A DNA stretch of 45,456 nt, from contig JAUVXK010000009.1 of the NCBI GenBank assembly GCA_030603635.1, positions 1-45,456 of the forward strand. Direction: 5' to 3'. The position numbers and the translations under genes are program-made. A model generated the notes under the pieces. That model saw nothing but the letters and a program-made list of their open reading frames with translations. It searched no databases and was not told the origin of the DNA. Position 1 is the stretch's first letter. Every line of letters begins with the position of its first letter. Below, in pieces: positions 14,689 to 22,804 of this stretch. The DNA comes from Burkholderiales bacterium. Lineage in GTDB: Bacteria > Pseudomonadota > Gammaproteobacteria > Burkholderiales > Burkholderiaceae_C.

Positions 14689-17600
14689 ATGAAACTGGTA
14701 CAGAACCGTGGCTCAGACCGCGCCATCGATCTGCTGCGCCCACATCTCAAAGGGGGCCATTTGCTTGGGTTCATGACGCCAACGTTCTCGCTCCACGCTT
14801 ACGCAGAGCTGCGCGAGGCTCTGGCAGGCTTGAACGGCTCCCAGCTTATCTTGCCTGCCGAAGGCCAAGACTTGGAGCTTCAAGGTGGTGACGCTGACCG
14901 AGCCGCACGCAACCGGCTGCAGACGCGGTGGTTGGCCAACCAATGTGCGGACTGGCTAACCGGCAAGGTGGAGGTACGCCGAGCTCCCGGTCGAATTCCG
15001 CAGGGCACGGCCGTCATGCGCGATGCCGCAGTCATTCCCACCCAAGTGGTGATGGGGTCGGTCGCGCTGAGCACCGAAGGGTTGGGACTGACGCCGGGCA
15101 ACCCACTGAACCTCACGCAGGCCTCGGAAAATGCAGCCGAAGCCACCGTGCTTGCGCAGTGGTTCGACCAGCAGTGGCGGGCATTGCCTTCCGACCCCGC
15201 CTCGGTTGAAGCCAGCAAGCAAGCATTACTCTCCGAACTTCGGCGTATTGGCGAGCATCGGGCGCCGTTCGCGATTTATGCGCTGATGCTGAACTATCTC
15301 TTCGGTGATCGTGAGGACGCGCTTGATGAAGAACGTATCGTCAAGTCCGCCACGGGTATTCGAAACACGGTGGTATGGAAGAAGCTGTTCAAGTTCCAGC
15401 GGGACGGCGTGGTGGGCGCCATTGACAAGCTGGCCCGCTTTGGCGGCTGCATCATCGCGGACAGCGTGGGCCTGGGCAAGACCTTCGAGGCCCTCGCCGT
15501 CATCAAGTACCACGAGCTGCGCAACGACCGAGTGCTGGTGCTCGCACCCAAGCGCCTGCGCGACAATTGGACCCTGTACAAGGCCAATGATAAGCGCAAC
15601 GTTCTGGCTGCGGACCGGTTCAACTACGACGTTTTGAACCACACCGATTTGTCCCGCGACGGCGGCCAGTCCGGTGACATTGACCTGTCTCACGTGAACT
15701 GGGGCAACTACGACCTGGTCGTCATCGACGAAAGCCACAACTTCCGCAACAAGAAGTCTCCCCGACAAGGCAACGAAACGCGCTATGACCGCCTGATGCG
15801 CAAGATCATCAAGGAGGGGGTCAAGACCCGGGTTCTGATGCTGTCCGCCACACCGGTGAACAACCGACTGACCGACCTGCGCAATCAGATCGCATTTGCC
15901 ACCGAAGGCAACGACACGGCACTGGCCGACCACGGCATCGACAGCGTTCAGCAAACCACTCGTAAGGCGCAGATCCAGTTCAACCGCTGGCTCAGCCTGG
16001 AGGAAAGCGAGCGCACGCCCAGCCGACTGGTTGAGATGCTGGGCTTCGACTACTTCACACTGCTGGACCACCTCACCATCGCGCGGTCGCGTCGACACAT
16101 TCAGAAGTATTACGGCACTCAGGAAACCGGCCGCTTTCCTGATCGCCGACCGCCAATCAACATCAAAGCCGACGTGGATCGCGCAGGTCAGTTCCGTGCC
16201 ATCAAAGAGATCAACCTAGAGATCCGCCGGCTGAATCTGGCCGCCTATGCCCCGTTGCGCTACGTGCTACCGCACAAGCAAGCGGCCTACGACGCCAAAT
16301 ACAGCACCGAGATCCGAGGCGGCGAAAGTTTCTTCCGCCAAGTCGACCGCGAGGAAAGCCTCATCCACCTGCTGCGGGTCAACGTACTCAAGCGTATGGA
16401 AAGTGCTGTGTCGTCTTTCGCACTGACGGTGCAAAGACAGTTGCGCGACGTGGAGGCTGTTCTCACTCAGATCGATCAACACGCCAATCAAACCGCCAAT
16501 GGCGACGGTATCGAAGAGCTGGATATCGCCGATGTGGACATTGACGATCCAGCCTTTGAACCCCTGCTGGTCGGTCGCAAGGTCAAGGTGCTGCTGGGTG
16601 ATGTCGACCTCATCCGCTGGCGTCAAGACCTTATTGAAGACCGGAATCGCCTGGACACGCTCCTAACGGCTGCCCAGCAGGTGGACGCAGCCAGGGACGC
16701 CAAGCTGGCCAAGCTGCGGGAGATGATCGAGCAGAAGTGCCAACATCCCATCAACGACGGCAACCGGAAGATCATCATCTTCACTGCGTTCTCAGATACC
16801 GCGCAGTACCTCTATGTCAACCTTGCGGAATGGGCCAAGACGGCACTGGGTATCGAATCTGCTCTCGTCACTGGTAGTGCCGGCATCCAGACCACGCTCA
16901 CCGGGCTGCGCAAAAGCATGAGCAGCGTCCTATCCGCTTTTGCGCCGCGAGCCAAGGAGCGGCCAGCCGATATGGCCAGCGAGGGCGAGATCGACCTGCT
17001 GATCGCGACCGACTGCATCTCCGAAGGCCAGAACCTTCAGGATTGCGACTGGCTCATCAACTACGACATCCATTGGAACCCCGTTCGAATCATCCAGCGC
17101 TTTGGCCGGATTGACCGAATTGGCTCCCCCAACCAAAGCATTCAGCTTGTCAACTTCTGGCCCAACATGGCGCTGGACGAGTACATCGGCTTGGAGCAGC
17201 GTGTGAGCGGTAGGATGGTGCTGCTGGACGTTTCGGCCACCGGTGAGGAGAACCTCATCGAGCAGCAGTCCGGCGACCCGATGAACGACCTGGAGTACCG
17301 CCGCAAGCAACTCTTGAAGCTGCAAGACTCGGTCATCGACATGGAAGACCTCAGCAGCGGTGTCTCGATCACAGACCTGACACTCACTGACTTCCGCATC
17401 GATCTTGCACAGTTTCTTCGAGATCACCCCGCAGGGCTGGAAGAGATGCCACTGGGCGCTCATGCCGTCACCACCAGCATCGATGCCGACATTGAGCCCG
17501 GCATCATCTTCTGTCTGCGAGCGGAAGCGGCTGCCGCCAAGATGGCACCCACTGGCGCCGGCGCAGGGGATTACCCGCTCGCACCGGTTTACTTGGCCCA

Positions 17601-17937
17601 TGTTGGAGAGGACGGCACCACCTTGTTGGCGTATCCCCAAGCCAAGCGCATTCTCGATCGACTCAAGCGCTTGTCGCTGGGCAGAGAACTGCCGGACGAA
17701 GGCGCCAGCGCGGTGTTCGACAAGCTCACTCGCCGGGGTGAGGACATGCGCCACGCCCAAAAGCTGCTGTCGTCTGCCATCGCCTCCGTCGTCGGCAAGA
17801 ACGAAGAACGCGCCGTCGCCAGCCTTTTTTCTCCGGGTGGAACGCATGCCATCAAAGGCGAATTCGCAGGCGCGGGCGACTTCGAGGTGCTGGCCTTCAT
17901 GGTGATCTTGCCAAACGGCTCCCAACTGACGCCATGA
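14689..17937 (+). CDS. SNF2/superfamily-2 helicase with degenerate PLD-like N-terminus
   Basis: This 1082-residue protein starts with a phospholipase-D-like region (residues about 10-150). It keeps a SxxLSTEGL element (SVALSTEGLGL), but the HxK part of the PLD motif is not seen, so this domain may bind without cutting. The helicase core follows: Walker A at 259-265 (SVGLGKT, Lys264), DESH at 347-350, the motif III LSATP, and a C-terminal half with FTAFSDTAQYL and the arginine finger motif QRFGRIDRIG. GGGAGAG precedes the ATG. It overlaps the DUF4391 gene by 4 bases. As first gene of a type III restriction cluster it probably translocates on DNA as an accessory of that system; related helicase/PLD combinations occur in DISARM-like and other defence loci. 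Family firm, role inferred. Confidence 0.85.
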   Translation: MKLVQNRGSDRAIDLLRPHLKGGHLLGFMTPTFSLHAYAELREALAGLNGSQLILPAEGQDLELQGGDADRAARNRLQTRWLANQCADWLTGKVEVRRAPGRIPQGTAVMRDAAVIPTQVVMGSVALSTEGLGLTPGNPLNLTQASENAAEATVLAQWFDQQWRALPSDPASVEASKQALLSELRRIGEHRAPFAIYALMLNYLFGDREDALDEERIVKSATGIRNTVVWKKLFKFQRDGVVGAIDKLARFGGCIIADSVGLGKTFEALAVIKYHELRNDRVLVLAPKRLRDNWTLYKANDKRNVLAADRFNYDVLNHTDLSRDGGQSGDIDLSHVNWGNYDLVVIDESHNFRNKKSPRQGNETRYDRLMRKIIKEGVKTRVLMLSATPVNNRLTDLRNQIAFATEGNDTALADHGIDSVQQTTRKAQIQFNRWLSLEESERTPSRLVEMLGFDYFTLLDHLTIARSRRHIQKYYGTQETGRFPDRRPPINIKADVDRAGQFRAIKEINLEIRRLNLAAYAPLRYVLPHKQAAYDAKYSTEIRGGESFFRQVDREESLIHLLRVNVLKRMESAVSSFALTVQRQLRDVEAVLTQIDQHANQTANGDGIEELDIADVDIDDPAFEPLLVGRKVKVLLGDVDLIRWRQDLIEDRNRLDTLLTAAQQVDAARDAKLAKLREMIEQKCQHPINDGNRKIIIFTAFSDTAQYLYVNLAEWAKTALGIESALVTGSAGIQTTLTGLRKSMSSVLSAFAPRAKERPADMASEGEIDLLIATDCISEGQNLQDCDWLINYDIHWNPVRIIQRFGRIDRIGSPNQSIQLVNFWPNMALDEYIGLEQRVSGRMVLLDVSATGEENLIEQQSGDPMNDLEYRRKQLLKLQDSVIDMEDLSSGVSITDLTLTDFRIDLAQFLRDHPAGLEEMPLGAHAVTTSIDADIEPGIIFCLRAEAAAAKMAPTGAGAGDYPLAPVYLAHVGEDGTTLLAYPQAKRILDRLKRLSLGRELPDEGASAVFDKLTRRGEDMRHAQKLLSSAIASVVGKNEERAVASLFSPGGTHAIKGEFAGAGDFEVLAFMVILPNGSQLTP

Positions 17938-18773
17938 CGGAGCAGATCAGTTTCAGCATCGACGACGTGGTCAGAGCGCTAGCTCTGCCTGACCGTTCGC
18001 GGGTGGACCAACGCATCCCGAAGAAGATGCTGGCCGAGCACGGCGCGCCCACGGCCGCTGATCGGCGCCTGCTGACCGATGGCATCGAAGAACTCCAGTG
18101 GGTTGCCGCATTGAAGCCTGGGACTGTCGCCATTCCAGATCACCGAGCCGATGGACGTGAATACCTTGAGATTGCTGTGTTGGCGCTGCAGGTGCGCGCG
18201 ACGCACAACAAGCAGTCCCAGTGGCTGAGGCTGGCCGAGTTGGTGCACCGGGCCGTTCCGTACCCTGTGGTGCTGATCCAGGCCCTGCCCCCCGGCGGTT
18301 CAGTCACGCAAGACGAGGCAACGCCCGCGACGCCAGGGCAGTTGGCCGTCAGCCTGGCGCACAAGCGCGCTGCACAGAACGAAACGGGCAAGGTGGTTCT
18401 AGACGGTGAATTGATCCGCACTGAGCTGGGTGGCACCAACGGCATTGCGCCCCAGATCGCGGCCCGGTTGTTGGAGGCACTTGCACTGGACCGCCAGCCT
18501 CATCAAGACCTGATGGCCCTGTACCAGGGCTGGATGGACTGCCTGACCGCTGCGGAGGCCGCCCGCATTACGGGCCACTTCCGCCTAACCACGGACCCCA
18601 GCGACGCCGGCGCAAAGCGCGAGGCACTGCGCACCTGCCAACTGCTTGAACAAGAGGCAATCCGCCTGCGCAATCAAGCATCCAAAGAACGACAGATCGC
18701 CAAACAGGTCGAGCTGAACCTCGCACTGCAACGCTTGCAGGCCGACCTGACTGCGGCTCGCGCACGGCTGTAA
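17934..18773 (+). CDS. DUF4391-type protein
   Basis: This 279-residue protein matches my memory of DUF4391: an N-terminal region VDQRIPKKMLAEHG, a central part with IPDHRADGREYLEIAVLALQ and HNKQSQWLRLAELVHRAVPY. The second half from about residue 195 is helical, with a probable coiled coil near the C-terminus (LRNQASKERQIAKQVELNLA). It overlaps the helicase stop by 4 bases, so the two are made together. DUF4391 genes are seen near helicases and type III restriction genes, where their role is not known to me; a link between helicase and methylase/restriction subunits is a guess. Confidence 0.75.
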   Translation: MTEQISFSIDDVVRALALPDRSRVDQRIPKKMLAEHGAPTAADRRLLTDGIEELQWVAALKPGTVAIPDHRADGREYLEIAVLALQVRATHNKQSQWLRLAELVHRAVPYPVVLIQALPPGGSVTQDEATPATPGQLAVSLAHKRAAQNETGKVVLDGELIRTELGGTNGIAPQIAARLLEALALDRQPHQDLMALYQGWMDCLTAAEAARITGHFRLTTDPSDAGAKREALRTCQLLEQEAIRLRNQASKERQIAKQVELNLALQRLQADLTAARARL

Positions 18774-18848
18774 ACGCCGAGTGTCGCCTAGTTTCAGGCG
18801 CTACTCAGTTGCTTGCCAGTCCACGCTTCGATCACCCTGATTTGTAAA

Positions 18849-18896
18849 ATAATTGAATTATCCGAAGATTTTCTGCGAAAATAAAGGTCTTATTTT
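18849..18896. promoter_or_regulatory. AT-rich double palindrome upstream of rloA
   Basis: Two perfect symmetric elements lie in an AT-rich stretch before the RloA start: ATAATTGAATTAT (18849-18861) and AAAATAA-AGGTC-TTATTTT (18878-18896). AAAGGAGATGG follows as ribosome binding site. The composition contrasts with the GC-rich genes around it, so this is a likely promoter/operator that gives rloAB its own control. Confidence 0.5.
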
Positions 18897-18910
18897 AAAG
18901 GAGATGGATC

Positions 18911-20182
18911 ATGCTGCTCGAATTCCGGGTTCGGAACTACCGTTCGATCCGCGACGAGCAAGTGCTGACCCTGATTGCCTCCAGCGACAAGGAGCTGGCT
19001 GACACCCACCTCGCACCCACAGGGCTCAAGGCCGCGGCACATGCGCTGCGCAGCGCGGTGGTGTACGGCCCCAACGCCAGCGGCAAGTCCAGCTTGCTGC
19101 GTGCACTGGACTACCTGCGCGCCGTCGTGGCAGAGTCCGCCACGGTCATCCAGCCTGGACAAACCTACAACGTTCAGCCCTTCAAGCTGGACCCAGCCAG
19201 CGCCCAGCAGCCGACCGAGTTCGAGATCACGTTCCTGCTGGCCGGCGTGCGGCACCAATATGCGTTTTCGATGACGGCTCAACGCATCGTCAACGAATCC
19301 CTGTTGGTGTACCGAAGCAGCAAGCCCACCCAGCTCTTCAACCGCCAACACGTCGACGGGGACGTCTACGACTACGAATTCAGCACGTACCTGAGCGGCC
19401 CGCGCAAGGTCTGGCAAGAGAGCACCCGCCCTAACTCCTTGTTCTTGTCTATGGCGGCCCAGCTCAACAGTGAGCAGTTGGGCCCTGTGTTCAACTGGAT
19501 CGTCCGCAACATCGTCTTTCTGCCGGCTGGTGCAAGCGTGCTGCCCGACTTCACCACAGCGCTGTTGACCACCGCTGAGGGTCGGGCTTCCATTCGTGAC
19601 TTCCTGTCAACGGCAGACATCTCCATTGCCGACGTGCAGGCCGTATCGCACAAAGGCATGCACACGCAGTTCGTGATGAGCGCCAGCGGCGTGCAGCAAG
19701 CAAGCCAAGAGGAGCGCGAACTCCTGCTCCCCGTTTTTGAGCACAGCACGCCCAAGGGCTCGGCCAAGTTCGAGTTGCACGATGAATCCGAGGGCACACA
19801 GCGCCTTTACGGCTTGATCGCCCCGGTGCTGGACTGCCTGCGCGAAGGGCGCGTGCTGGTGGTGGATGAGTTAGACAGCAGCCTGCACACCCTGCTGGTG
19901 CGGCGACTGATCGCCATGTTCCAGACGCCCGAGCTCAACCCTCATGGCGCACAGCTGATCTTCAGCACCCATGACACCTCTTTGCTCGACCACACGCTGT
20001 TCCGTCGCGACCAGATCTGGTTCACCGAGAAAGACGCCGACCAGGCCACACACCTGTATCCGTTAACGGACTTCAGCCCCCGCAAGCAAGAAGCCTGGGA
20101 GCGTGGCTACCTGGCGGGCCGCTACGGCGCGGTGCCCTTCTTCGCCGACTGGCCCGCATCTGCCAAGGCCAAGGCCCGGTAA
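18911..20182 (+). CDS. rloA: RloA/AbiLi-type AAA ATPase
   Basis: This 423-residue ABC/SMC-like ATPase (AAA_15/AAA_21 type) has an N-terminal strand (LLEFRVRNYRSIRDEQVL), Walker A at 53-60 (GPNASGKS, Lys59), a signature-like segment (ESEGTQRLYGL), Walker B with VLVVDELDSSLH, and the switch His in FSTHDTSLLD. Such ATPases act with the next gene's TOPRIM-type protein as RloA-RloB, also known as AbiL, an abortive-infection type defence. Its start is certain from the AAAGGAGATGG site. The stop is 4 bases before rloB. Its own AT-rich control region suggests a module inserted between DUF4391 and mod in an existing operon. Confidence 0.88.
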   Translation: MLLEFRVRNYRSIRDEQVLTLIASSDKELADTHLAPTGLKAAAHALRSAVVYGPNASGKSSLLRALDYLRAVVAESATVIQPGQTYNVQPFKLDPASAQQPTEFEITFLLAGVRHQYAFSMTAQRIVNESLLVYRSSKPTQLFNRQHVDGDVYDYEFSTYLSGPRKVWQESTRPNSLFLSMAAQLNSEQLGPVFNWIVRNIVFLPAGASVLPDFTTALLTTAEGRASIRDFLSTADISIADVQAVSHKGMHTQFVMSASGVQQASQEERELLLPVFEHSTPKGSAKFELHDESEGTQRLYGLIAPVLDCLREGRVLVVDELDSSLHTLLVRRLIAMFQTPELNPHGAQLIFSTHDTSLLDHTLFRRDQIWFTEKDADQATHLYPLTDFSPRKQEAWERGYLAGRYGAVPFFADWPASAKAKAR

Positions 20183-20186
20183 CGCA

Positions 20187-20864
20187 ATGGGGAAGGACAA
20201 CCAGCCCAAGCATCGGCAGGCCGTCCGCGACCTGCGGCGGCGTGCTGCAGTGCGGCAGCCCTATGAGCGCTTGCTGATCGTCTGCGAGGGGGAGAAGACC
20301 GAGCCCCAGTACCTGCGCGAGATCCAGCAAGCCTATCGGCTGGCGACGGCCCACGTGCAAGTGCTGCACAGCCAGATCGGTACCGAGCCGCTGCAGGTGC
20401 TGGAGTACGCCCTGGCAGTCTTCAAAGAAGGCGACCGTGCGCATGGCGTCCACCCCGGCGAGTTCGATCGCATCGTCGTGGTGTTTGACCGTGACCAACA
20501 TCTAACCTACCACGCGGCGTTGGCGAAAGCGGCGGCACAAAGCGGCAGGCTGCGAAACGACAACCGTGTTGCCGTGCCGGTGGATGTGGTCGCCTCGGTG
20601 CCGTGCTTCGAGCTCTGGTTGCTGCTGCATTTTGAAGACGTGCACGCTCCACTGCACCGGCACGAGGCGCTGGCGCGACTGAAGGTCCATCTGCCTAACT
20701 ACGAGAAGGGTGGCGGCGGCCACTGGGTGGCCACGCAGGACCTGCTAGGCGAAGCGACCCAGCGTGCGCAACGCCTGGCAGGCATCACCACGGCCCACGA
20801 TGGCACACAACCCTACACCGCGATGCACGAGCTCGTCTTGCGACTCGTGCACTTGAAAGATTGA
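20187..20864 (+). CDS. rloB: RloB/AbiLii-type TOPRIM-like protein
   Basis: This 225-residue protein carries the RloB pattern: a first strand with acidic residue (RLLIVCEGEKTEPQYL, Glu34 or Glu36), then FDRDQH with Asp101 and Asp103, then VPCFELWLLLHFED. These fit a TOPRIM-type metal site, so a nuclease-like activity is likely. The start MGKDNQPKHR is 4 bases after rloA's stop; an open frame runs further up but lies inside rloA. Together with RloA it should form an ATPase-nuclease defence complex, named from restriction-linked ORFs in Campylobacter type I loci. Here it is embedded in a type III locus. Confidence 0.87.
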   Translation: MGKDNQPKHRQAVRDLRRRAAVRQPYERLLIVCEGEKTEPQYLREIQQAYRLATAHVQVLHSQIGTEPLQVLEYALAVFKEGDRAHGVHPGEFDRIVVVFDRDQHLTYHAALAKAAAQSGRLRNDNRVAVPVDVVASVPCFELWLLLHFEDVHAPLHRHEALARLKVHLPNYEKGGGGHWVATQDLLGEATQRAQRLAGITTAHDGTQPYTAMHELVLRLVHLKD

Positions 20865-20889
20865 TCGCATTCCAACGCAGGGAAGACAC

Positions 20890-22794
20890 ATGACGATGAA
20901 GAAGATTGAAGCTGGTGCGCCAGAGACCCAATCGGCCAACCTGGTGGCTGACAACGTGGCGCAGTTGCGGGCACTGTTCCCGGAGCTGGTGACCGAGGGC
21001 CCAAATGGCCCAGCCATCAACATGGACGTGCTGAAGGCGCTGGTGGGCGACGCGACGGTGACCGACGCCGAAGAGAAGTACGGCCTGAACTGGCACGGCA
21101 AGCGTGCCGCGCGGCAACTGGCGCTGACGCCCAGCACCGGCACGCTGCGCCCCTGCCCGGACGAAAGCGTGGACTGGGACACCACGAAGAACCTGATGAT
21201 CGAGGGCGACAACCTCGAAGTGCTGAAGCTGCTGCAGAAGAGCTACGCCGGCAAGGTCAAGCTGATCACGATCGACCCGCCGTACAACACAGGCAAGGAT
21301 TTCGTCTACCCAGACAACTTCCACGACAGCATCCAGAACTACCTGGAGTTGACTGGCCAAGCCGAAGGCTCACGCCGCATAAGCTCGCACACCGAAGCCA
21401 GCGGGCGTTTCCACACCGACTGGCTAAACATGCTGTACCCGCGCCTCAAGCTGGCTCACAGCCTGCTGCGCCAGGACGGCGCCATCTTCGTCAGCATCGC
21501 CGACCACGAGATTCACAACCTTCGTGCGGTGATGAACGAGATCTTTGGTGAAGAGAACTTCATCGCTACCGTCATCTGGCAGAAAGTTTTTTCGCCGAAG
21601 AACTCCGCCCGACATTTTTCGGAAGACCATGACTACATCGTCGTGTACGCCAAGAATGCTGAGGCTTGGACTCCGCGCCTTCTGCCACGGACGCAGGAGA
21701 TGGAGGCGCGATATGCGAACCCCGATAACGATCCAAGGGGGCCGTGGACCTCGGGCGACCTCTCGGCCCGCAATTACTACGGCGAAGGGACATATCCCGT
21801 CACTTGTCCATCCGGCCGAGTCATTGATGGTCCCCCGCCAGGAACGTATTGGCGTGTCTCCAAAACGAAGTTCGATGAAATGGACCGAGACGGCCGCATT
21901 TGGTGGGGCGCTGACGGCGGCAACATGCCCCGAATGAAGCGGTTTTTATCCGAGGTCAAAGATGGGCGCACTCCGCAGACTCTCTGGACTTATGACGAGG
22001 TAGGTCATACACAGGAGGCTAAAAAGGAACTGATGGCAGCCGTGGAGTTCCCCAACTCCGACGTGGTCTTCGATACGCCAAAACCCACCCGGCTGATGCG
22101 CCGAATCCTCCAGCTCGGCACCTCGCCCAAGGGTAGCGATCTGGTGCTCGACTTCTTCGCCGGCACGGGAACGACGATGGACGCCTTGTTCGCGCTGAAC
22201 GCGGAGGACGGCGGCAATCGGCGCTGCATCCTCGTGCAACTTCCCGAGCCGCTGGAGGGGGCAGAGTCAGCCGGGTGGAAGACCATTGCTGACGTGACCA
22301 AAGCACGCGTGCGCGGCGCAGGCAAGCGCCACAAGACGGCAGATCCCATGTTCACTGGCGACGTCGGCTTTCGCTGCTTCAGGCTGGACACGTCCAACAT
22401 CGCCGCCTGGTCGCCCAAGATCGAGGATCTGAAGTCCTCTCTATTCGACCATGCGGAACACCTTGTCGAGGGCCGTACGGCGGCAGACGTGCTCTATGAA
22501 CTTCTGCTGAAACTTGGCCTGGACCTGTGCGTGCCGTCTTCAACCAAGACGATCGCGGGCAAACAAGTGCATAGCGTGGCTGGTGGCGTGTTGATAACCT
22601 GCCTCGAGTCAAGCATCAGCGCGCACGAGGTCGAAGCCCTGGCGCAGGGCATTGTGGCTTGGCGCAAAGAGCTCGCCCCTGCCGGAGACACTACCTGTGT
22701 TTTCCGCGACAGTGCCTTTGCCGACGACGTGGCCAAGACCAACATAGCCGCGATCCTGGAGCAGAACGGCATCGCCAACGTTCGCAGTTTGTGA
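20890..22794 (+). CDS. mod: Type III restriction-modification DNA methyltransferase (Mod)
   Basis: This 634-residue methyltransferase has the beta-class order: catalytic DPPY at 129-132 (TIDPPYNTGKDFVY) before the AdoMet motif DFFAGTGTT further on. These methylases modify adenine (N6) in type III systems, on one strand of an asymmetric site. The central part between the motifs is the likely target-recognition region. A C-terminal helical part probably contacts Res. GGGAAG precedes the ATG; the gene starts 25 bases after rloB and 10 bases before res. Mod sets the sequence specificity for both protection and cutting. Confidence 0.93.
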   Translation: MTMKKIEAGAPETQSANLVADNVAQLRALFPELVTEGPNGPAINMDVLKALVGDATVTDAEEKYGLNWHGKRAARQLALTPSTGTLRPCPDESVDWDTTKNLMIEGDNLEVLKLLQKSYAGKVKLITIDPPYNTGKDFVYPDNFHDSIQNYLELTGQAEGSRRISSHTEASGRFHTDWLNMLYPRLKLAHSLLRQDGAIFVSIADHEIHNLRAVMNEIFGEENFIATVIWQKVFSPKNSARHFSEDHDYIVVYAKNAEAWTPRLLPRTQEMEARYANPDNDPRGPWTSGDLSARNYYGEGTYPVTCPSGRVIDGPPPGTYWRVSKTKFDEMDRDGRIWWGADGGNMPRMKRFLSEVKDGRTPQTLWTYDEVGHTQEAKKELMAAVEFPNSDVVFDTPKPTRLMRRILQLGTSPKGSDLVLDFFAGTGTTMDALFALNAEDGGNRRCILVQLPEPLEGAESAGWKTIADVTKARVRGAGKRHKTADPMFTGDVGFRCFRLDTSNIAAWSPKIEDLKSSLFDHAEHLVEGRTAADVLYELLLKLGLDLCVPSSTKTIAGKQVHSVAGGVLITCLESSISAHEVEALAQGIVAWRKELAPAGDTTCVFRDSAFADDVAKTNIAAILEQNGIANVRSL

Positions 22795-22804
22795 GGCCGA
22801 TGCG

